Position numbers and translations under genes: made by a program | Shown: one piece after another, positions 30,280-35,852 of the stretch | Layout: each line of letters starts with the position of its first letter | Numbering within the stretch: position 1 is the stretch's first letter | Source: Spirochaetota bacterium | GTDB lineage: Bacteria; Spirochaetota; UBA4802; UBA5368 | Length of the DNA: 35,852 nucleotides | Direction: 5' to 3' | NCBI GenBank assembly: GCA_025457965.1 | Contig: JALOTJ010000020.1 | Location: forward strand, 1-35,852 | The notes under the pieces: generated by a model | Told to the model about the DNA's origin: nothing | Seen by the model: the letters and a program-made list of their open reading frames with translations, nothing else | The model's database searches: none

Positions 30280-32427
30280 TTGAAGGACCCAAGAGGTAAC
30301 CAAAAAACGGTGCTGGTGGTCGCCCATCGGCATGAGGACATCGGACTTATCTGCGAGGTCCTGAACGATACCGATTACGACTGCATTACTGCGCACACAG
30401 GAATCGAAGCCCTCAGCGTCATCACCTACCAGCTGCCGCACATCATCATCTCCGAAATCGACCTTCCCGAACTTAACGGTTACGATCTCTGCCGCAAGAT
30501 CCGCACGGGTATTAAAACGCGCCTCATCCCGTTCATATTCATCGCATCGTCGGACAAAGTGGACGACCGGATCACGGCCCTGCAGACCGGCGCCGACGCG
30601 TGCCTTGCCAAACCGTTCAACGCCGACGAACTGCGCGCCCTGGTGCGGTCCAAGGTTAACAGCTTCGACGAACTGTATCAACTGTCCATCACCGATGAGC
30701 TCACACGCCTTTTTAACCGGCGCGAGTTTCTGAAGCGCTTCGCCGGCGAGCTCGAGAATCCCCAAACCCAGTCGGTCGCTCTCTGCATCCTCGATCTCGA
30801 TTTTTTTAAAAAAGTCAACGACACGTACGGCCACCAGACGGGGGACCTTGTACTCATGAAGCTGGCGGACATATTGAAGAATCGCGCGTCCGATAGCTTT
30901 TTCCCCGCGCGCTTCGGCGGGGAGGAATTCGTCATCCTCCTGCCCGGTACGAGCGCGGCGTCCGCAGTCTCGACGATCGACGGGCTCCGCGAAGAGCTTT
31001 CGGCGACACCGTTTCGGCAGGCCGGTTCGAACGAGGTGTTCCATATCTCATTCAGCGCCGGGATTGCCGAATACCCTTCCATGGCCTCCAACATCTCCGA
31101 GCTGCTCTCCCGGGCGGACCAGGCGCTCTACGCGGCCAAGAACGACGGAAGGGCGCGCACCTATATTTTCCGGCCCATTATGGCGCGCAACGACCGTTTC
31201 TGGGAATATCTCAAGACTCGCAAGGGTACCTTTTTCGAAGCTCCGTTCAACGAGCCGGTTTCCAAGCTCCCCTATCTTCCCCAGACACTTGAGCAGATCA
31301 TCAACCTCGATTACGAGGTGCGCAGCATTGGCGTGCTCATCATCAAGCTCGAGCCTCTGTTCAATCTCAGGGAGCTTCGCGGACAGCGTAACATCGATTA
31401 TGATATCGAGAACATCAAGTTCATCATCAACTGGGCATGCCAGTGCAATTTCCCATCGGATACCTACCTTGCCGTCACCAATTTCTTCAGCCACGAGGTC
31501 ATTGCCCTCTTCCCCAGCATCGTCGATTTCTCCTACAATCCGGATAAGTTCAAGGCTCTCTGCAGCGATATCTCCATGGATTTTTTCATCTTCATCCTGA
31601 ACTATTTTTTCGACATCTATTTCTCCGGCGACGTCATCTATTTTGAAAAGGGGAATCCGCGCGGCCTCCTGGAGGAAATCGAGCACATCCGGGACAGGGT
31701 ATATCTGCTGGACAACAAGCGGGACTTTTTCGTCAACATCTTCAACGAGGTTCGCCAGGCCCTCTACGACACCACGTCCCTGAAGGGCGTGCTCGAAATA
31801 AGGAGTTTTTATAACTTTTTATCGATGAAGCCAACGTACAATTATTGCTCATCATGCAATTTCATTATAAAGTCCGACTTCACCGAGCTCCTCCTCAGGG
31901 AGAGCATCGCCGGGAGCGACGATTTCGAGAGATTCATGAAGCTCTTTTCCGAATCCTTCGCGGGTGATATTGACTGCCCGCTTGTCATCCCATGGGTCGC
32001 CGCGGTCGAGCTCGACGAGTACGCGCGGCTGCTGGGCATGGCGCTCCCCGACAGGGAGGTTGTGTTGATGATTAACGAGAGCGTTCTTGAGTCCATACCG
32101 CCCGAGCTGCTCGCCGGCGTAGCATCCGACCTGCCCGTGAACGTCTCCCTGGGTATCGACAACTGCTATATCGGAAACGACATTCTCAATATACTCTCGA
32201 CGGTAGACGTTCGCCTGCTCTGTTTTTCCGAGAACATTATACGAAACATTCACCTTTTCCCCGAGCGTATCAAGATCATCAACGGCCTCAGGCTCTTTGC
32301 CGATGAGCTGGGAATCCCCGTACTCGCCCGCAATATCCTCCTCGAAGACGAGTTCCAGATTCTAAAAGATCTCAGGATCTTTCACGCCGCGGGACCGTTT
32401 ATAACGAACATGCTGCAGGACAAGTAA
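30280..32427 (+). CDS. Pseudo-receiver plus GGDEF diguanylate cyclase with C-terminal degenerate GGDEF-like and EAL-like modules
   Basis: A 715-aa cytoplasmic protein started at a TTG preceded by GAGG. Residues 9-125 have a CheY-like receiver fold, but the phosphoacceptor position holds Glu59 (in ISEIDLPELNG) and the acidic pocket is replaced by Ala15-His16; Lys111 in LAKPF is kept. Residues 135-295 are an intact GGDEF domain: LTRLFNRREF, LDLDFFKKVNDTYGH, RFGGEEFVIL (213-217). RASD (202-205) resembles an inhibitory I-site but lies two residues further from GGEEF than usual. Residues about 323-415 look like a second, degenerate GGDEF (PVSKLPYLPQTLEQI; FFSHEVIALFP). Residues about 565-710 follow an EAL outline (VVLMINES, IDNCYIGNDI, LGIPVLARNILLEDEFQIL) with most catalytic residues lost. 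The last two modules are pattern-based inference. Confidence 0.85.
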   Translation: MKDPRGNQKTVLVVAHRHEDIGLICEVLNDTDYDCITAHTGIEALSVITYQLPHIIISEIDLPELNGYDLCRKIRTGIKTRLIPFIFIASSDKVDDRITALQTGADACLAKPFNADELRALVRSKVNSFDELYQLSITDELTRLFNRREFLKRFAGELENPQTQSVALCILDLDFFKKVNDTYGHQTGDLVLMKLADILKNRASDSFFPARFGGEEFVILLPGTSAASAVSTIDGLREELSATPFRQAGSNEVFHISFSAGIAEYPSMASNISELLSRADQALYAAKNDGRARTYIFRPIMARNDRFWEYLKTRKGTFFEAPFNEPVSKLPYLPQTLEQIINLDYEVRSIGVLIIKLEPLFNLRELRGQRNIDYDIENIKFIINWACQCNFPSDTYLAVTNFFSHEVIALFPSIVDFSYNPDKFKALCSDISMDFFIFILNYFFDIYFSGDVIYFEKGNPRGLLEEIEHIRDRVYLLDNKRDFFVNIFNEVRQALYDTTSLKGVLEIRSFYNFLSMKPTYNYCSSCNFIIKSDFTELLLRESIAGSDDFERFMKLFSESFAGDIDCPLVIPWVAAVELDEYARLLGMALPDREVVLMINESVLESIPPELLAGVASDLPVNVSLGIDNCYIGNDILNILSTVDVRLLCFSENIIRNIHLFPERIKIINGLRLFADELGIPVLARNILLEDEFQILKDLRIFHAAGPFITNMLQDK

Positions 32428-32437
32428 AACCGGTACG

Positions 32438-34381
32438 TTATCGCAGATCTTTCACTGCAAAGCCGAACGGCCACTTCAGGAATTCGCAGCCTGCACGGCG
32501 ATAGTATCGCGCGGCCTCCTCCTCGCTCTCGAATGCGATGTTCTCTATCCGGTCACCCCAGTGCTCCAGTATCTCGTCCCCGATCGCGTCGAGGGCGTCG
32601 CGCGCCACGAGTATGGCGGCCCCGGAGAGCTTTGCCACGGCGGCCGCTGCGCCCCCACCGTTCGCGTCGATCCTCAGTATCGGGTCGATTATACCATAGT
32701 GTCCGAGGGCCTCCCGGAACCTTCGCTCGTCGCGAAAGACCTGCTGGAACATGATCTGCGAGCCCTCCCTCCATTCGTCGAAAACGTGCATGCGCCGATG
32801 CGGATAATCTCCGTCCATGTGCTTCAGGAATTCGCCGATGCCCCGATCATCCTGCGGCTCTTCTGAAAAGAATATCACGTTGTAGAACTGGTATCGCATC
32901 GGAAGTCCATCGAAAAGGGAACGTAAGGCCGGCAGTGCTTTTATCCCGGTATCGCAATAAACGTAAAAATTGAATACCGTACTCTCGATGAAGTCAGCGT
33001 ACCGGGCGCCGTCCCAGGCCTCCGCGACGCTCCCGTTGAAGCGAACGCCCCGGCAGAACATGCCCCCCTCCACTTCTGAGAAATCCGGGATCCTCATCGT
33101 CTGGTGCGAATAGCCCGTCATCCCCTCGATATCGCGTCTGATTGCCGTTATGTCGTCGAAATCGAATCCCCATCCATCGATTAGGTAATAGGGCGGCTCT
33201 CTCTGGAATACCGCCCCCTCCCGTATTCCTTCTCCACGAATGCGGGTGCCCGGCAGCATCATGAGCGGATAAAGCTCTATCGATTCCCCGAAGCCCTCGT
33301 CAACCAGGTTCTGTACGCCGTCCATAAAACGCACCGGGGTGTCGCCGGGAAGCCCCGGGATTATGCCGATCTTCAAATCGATGCCGGCGCGGGCAAGGCT
33401 TTTCATGCCTTCCATCGCGCGACGCACGTCTCCCTTCCGGCCTATGCGCTTCAGCGCAGCGGGCGTAAGCGTCTGGATGCCCACCTCCAGGCTGCGGAAG
33501 CCGGCAGCGTGGAGCAGGATCGCGGTCTCATCGTCAATTCCCTCCGTACGCATCTCCGTATGAAGGCGAACGCCATCGTTGCGTGCGGCGAGCGCTCTCA
33601 GTCTGGTGCGAAAATCCGGAGTACGGTTGAAGGTCGGTGAAAGGATATAGATCTCGTTAAGTTGCATTCGCCCTTTTCTGTCGAGCGCTTCGAGGAGCAC
33701 GCCAAAGTCCCGCTCGCGAACACCGGGGCAGTTGCCCGAGTAAAAGCAGTATGAACAGCGGTACGGGCAACCCCTGGTCATCTCCATGAACACCGAGCAG
33801 TCGGCCATGGTGTCCAGTTCGCAGCCCGTAAACGGTTCCGGCGCCATACGTATATCCACCAGCTCCGTATCGGGCTGCCGGACCAGGCGGTTTCCGTTTA
33901 CATCATTTGTATATTTTTCTATTCCGGCGGAGGAAATAAACCGGTCAAAAAACCACTCTCCCTCCCCGGAGACAAAATAATCCACTGCGCCACGGCATTC
34001 TGAAAGAGCCCACGAGCCTTCCTGTATTTCAGGGCCCCCCATTATCACGGTCAGTTCCGGAAGCATCGACCGGACGGTGCCGGCGATCTCGATGCTGCGC
34101 TCGACATTCCACAGGTAACACGAAAAGCACAGCACGTCAGGTGCCGTGTTTTCTATGTACCGGGTGATAACCCGGTCGGAGCAGAGGTTTGCGATGACGA
34201 AGGGCAGATGGTCGATCGCGACTCTGCCGGGGCGGTGCCTGCGCACGTATGCCGCCATGGCCGCCGGTGCATAAGGCACGTTCCCCTGTATATAATTGTG
34301 GCCGTGATCGATGAGCGGAAGTTGTGCAAACAGAATGTTCATGATCTTTTTCTTGCCCGAAGGCGCTCCTCGGCGTATCAT
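32438..34381 (-). CDS. B12-binding-type radical SAM protein
   Basis: A 647-aa protein from the ATG at 34381 (AGGTGG upstream); starts at 34402 or 34342 are alternatives. Residues about 15-150 form a cobalamin-binding-like Rossmann part, with DVLCFSCYLWNVERSI, VIMGGPEIQEG and DYFVSGEGEWFF. The radical SAM Fe-S cluster motif CPYRCSYC gives Cys205, Cys209 and Cys212. Residues about 230-440 complete the TIM barrel, with YILSPTFNRTPDF and SLEVGIQTLTPAALKRIGRKGD, and KIGIIPGLPGDT matches the family. The C-terminal 200 residues are unknown to me and lack an obvious SPASM cluster. The substrate cannot be told; methyltransferases, ring-forming enzymes and peptide modifiers share this layout. It converges with the GGDEF gene, leaving 10 nt. 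Confidence 0.88.
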   Translation of the reverse strand: MIRRGAPSGKKKIMNILFAQLPLIDHGHNYIQGNVPYAPAAMAAYVRRHRPGRVAIDHLPFVIANLCSDRVITRYIENTAPDVLCFSCYLWNVERSIEIAGTVRSMLPELTVIMGGPEIQEGSWALSECRGAVDYFVSGEGEWFFDRFISSAGIEKYTNDVNGNRLVRQPDTELVDIRMAPEPFTGCELDTMADCSVFMEMTRGCPYRCSYCFYSGNCPGVRERDFGVLLEALDRKGRMQLNEIYILSPTFNRTPDFRTRLRALAARNDGVRLHTEMRTEGIDDETAILLHAAGFRSLEVGIQTLTPAALKRIGRKGDVRRAMEGMKSLARAGIDLKIGIIPGLPGDTPVRFMDGVQNLVDEGFGESIELYPLMMLPGTRIRGEGIREGAVFQREPPYYLIDGWGFDFDDITAIRRDIEGMTGYSHQTMRIPDFSEVEGGMFCRGVRFNGSVAEAWDGARYADFIESTVFNFYVYCDTGIKALPALRSLFDGLPMRYQFYNVIFFSEEPQDDRGIGEFLKHMDGDYPHRRMHVFDEWREGSQIMFQQVFRDERRFREALGHYGIIDPILRIDANGGGAAAAVAKLSGAAILVARDALDAIGDEILEHWGDRIENIAFESEEEAARYYRRAGCEFLKWPFGFAVKDLR

Positions 34382-34415
34382 ATACCCACCTGAGAATTCC
34401 ATACCGGAGTGATCA

Positions 34416-35852
34416 ATGCGCTATACCATGCCCTCGCGTATCCTGGCAAACCTTCTTCTTCCGGGAATCGAGGCGCATATTGACAGCAGGATTGCCGCGC
34501 TTTCACCCCTGGTCATGATGGATCCGCACGACCCTTCCGCGGCCCCCGTTTTCACCATGATGATCTCTTCCGGGCGCCGCCGCCTGTCTATTATACTCTC
34601 CTCGGGCGGTCTTCCCGATAAAACCAGTAAAAAGATCGCCGACCGTGCTGCTCAGTTCGGGCAGGACGTCTCAATGCTATTATGCATCGCCTTCGGTATG
34701 CCGGTCACGGTGCGGGTGCTGAAGGCCGTCGCGGACCCATTGCCCGGAACATCCTTTATAATCGATCTTTCCATTGTTGACGGCGGTTTTCTCAGGCTGG
34801 TTATTCCGGTTGAATTCTTCCATCTGTTCCTGCCCGTGAAATTGAGCGGCGAGGATCCTCTGTCAATTGAAGAAGCAATCATCGCTTTTTTTATGGAGCC
34901 CCGTGCGTGTTTCCCCCGTCTCGGAACGCTCATCGACTGCCTGCCCCCGCTGGAGCTCGAGGCTCTTTTCCATGCGCTTCGTGTCCGTGGCCATCTTTCC
35001 GCCTACCAGGTCCTTCTGCTGCTAAGCGCCTTTCCCGAATACGCCGAGCGCATACGCACCGCACTGCCCCTTGCGCTGGTGCGTGAGGGCCTTGATATTG
35101 CCGCCGCGCGCAGTTTGAGAATAACGAGGCGCGACCTCGCAGGGGGCGTGTATTCGGTCGAGGAAGCGCTGCACCACCTCATCATGTCGGCCGACCCGCC
35201 GGTGTATTTTACGCCCTTCCGAGGAGTGCGTGCCCTCATCCTCGACCTGCGCCTCGGCCGATCCCTGCCCGACGGTGAGCTATGGTCGCTCTGCGAGAAC
35301 GCCGCATCTGGCGGAACGTTGTACGAGGCCCTCGGTCTCTGCGGCGAGCGCACCGCCGGCATCGCCCTGGCGGGTGCTCCACCGTCGTGCTTTAAGGCGC
35401 TGCGATCGTGCGTTTCCGGACGCACCGCGGACGCCGTCGCATCGCTGGGCGGCGGCGCGGTTTTCGGCGCTACGGAACTGTCCGAGGCCCGGGAACGTTT
35501 CGCGGCGGCGGTGCGCAAGGCCGCGGTGCGCCGTCTTTCTTCAAAGCGGACGGACGTCGCGGTCCTGCTCTCAAGCCTGGCCGCACCCCGTGATTTTGAT
35601 CTTTTGCTGGTGGACGCGGGGTGGTATCGTATCGCGACCGCGCTTAAAGGTGTCGGCGGCGAAGTGAGGAACCGGGTTCTTGCGGGTATTGCTCAGTCCG
35701 CGCGCTTTCTTATCGAGGACGTACTCAGCAGGACGATCAATCCCGACATCCTCCACGATGAACTCCAAGTGCGCGAGGCCGGGGACGAACTGGCCGATCG
35801 CATCCTCGCACTCTATGAGCGGGGAGTTATTCGGCTTTCGGGGCAGTACCGT
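34416..35852 (+). CDS. Protein with tandem FliG-like repeats, N-terminal unknown domain (3' end outside window)
   Basis: The frame is open at the right edge: 479 codons are visible. The ATG follows CGGAGTG at good spacing. I do not recognise the whole protein. Residues about 385-470 strongly recall the FliG middle/C-terminal helical repeat: IATALKGVGGEVRNRVLAGI, SARFLIEDVL, then VREAGDELADRILALYERG. Residues about 312-372 show the same shape again: IALAGAPPSCFKALRSCV, GRTADAVASL, then ELSEARERFAAAVRKAAVRRL. So tandem FliG-type motifs seem present. Residues about 100-140 (PLPGTSFIIDLSIVDGGFLRLVIP) faintly resemble FliM/CheC strands; this is weak. No flagellar genes are adjacent in the window. 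It begins 34 nt from the divergent radical SAM gene. Confidence 0.7.
   Translation, partial: MRYTMPSRILANLLLPGIEAHIDSRIAALSPLVMMDPHDPSAAPVFTMMISSGRRRLSIILSSGGLPDKTSKKIADRAAQFGQDVSMLLCIAFGMPVTVRVLKAVADPLPGTSFIIDLSIVDGGFLRLVIPVEFFHLFLPVKLSGEDPLSIEEAIIAFFMEPRACFPRLGTLIDCLPPLELEALFHALRVRGHLSAYQVLLLLSAFPEYAERIRTALPLALVREGLDIAAARSLRITRRDLAGGVYSVEEALHHLIMSADPPVYFTPFRGVRALILDLRLGRSLPDGELWSLCENAASGGTLYEALGLCGERTAGIALAGAPPSCFKALRSCVSGRTADAVASLGGGAVFGATELSEARERFAAAVRKAAVRRLSSKRTDVAVLLSSLAAPRDFDLLLVDAGWYRIATALKGVGGEVRNRVLAGIAQSARFLIEDVLSRTINPDILHDELQVREAGDELADRILALYERGVIRLSGQYR

Overview
The window is a compact, G+C-rich, protein-dense stretch of bacterial chromosome. I see no rRNA, tRNA, CRISPR array, insertion sequence or prophage. 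The organism is a diderm: it has a TolC/adaptor/RND efflux operon and several exported proteins. A spirochaete (or a relative) is a reasonable guess but is inference only. It rests on an RND adaptor that lacks the alpha-helical hairpin, as described for Borrelia BesA, and on a FliG-like protein at the right edge. Initiation at TTG or GTG is common, and genes are tightly packed with stop/start overlaps and convergent genes that touch or overlap.

Layout, left to right. (1) 1-2767, minus strand: an M23 peptidase with a discoidin-like domain, a PtsN-type PTS EIIA protein, and a ClC chloride channel that runs off the left edge. (2) 2909-3226, plus: cutA. (3) 3233-6399, minus: a selenium/sulfur handling cluster, yedE, a yedF/TusA-like carrier, a class V cysteine desulfurase-like enzyme and a DUF3343 carrier, followed by a small coiled-coil protein. 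(4) 6400-6761: a divergent control region with a near-consensus promoter, a 14-bp palindrome and 10-bp-spaced direct repeats. (5) 6762-13154, plus: tetR, tolC, hairpin-less adaptor, RND pump and a PG0541-type PII-like protein. A tiny two-heme-motif protein and a strong terminator follow. (6) 13639-22251: mixed genes, including a zinc phospholipase C-like protein, an unrecognised exported protein with an HELTH motif, a CoA-transferase/GNAT fusion, an exported repeat protein, a YkgJ Cys-cluster protein, purD and a VWA-FHA membrane protein. (7) 22372-23224, minus: hypA and mogA/moaB. (8) 23343-25109, plus: an adenine-specific DNA methyltransferase without a visible nuclease. (9) 25063-28390, minus: mnmG, rsmG and an unknown exported protein, with two perfect ParB-binding parS palindromes in rsmG. 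(10) 28779-32427, plus: a macrodomain protein, pyrF and a large c-di-GMP-type protein with a pseudo-receiver, an intact GGDEF and degenerate GGDEF-like and EAL-like modules. (11) 32438-34381, minus: a B12-binding-type radical SAM protein. (12) 34416-end, plus: an unknown protein whose visible C-terminal half looks like tandem FliG-type repeats.

The best candidates for something undescribed are the multi-module GGDEF protein, the FliG-repeat protein, the HELTH exported protein, and the parS pair inside rsmG next to mnmG, which suggests this locus lies near the chromosome origin. The efflux operon and the selenium cluster are the clearest multi-gene systems.
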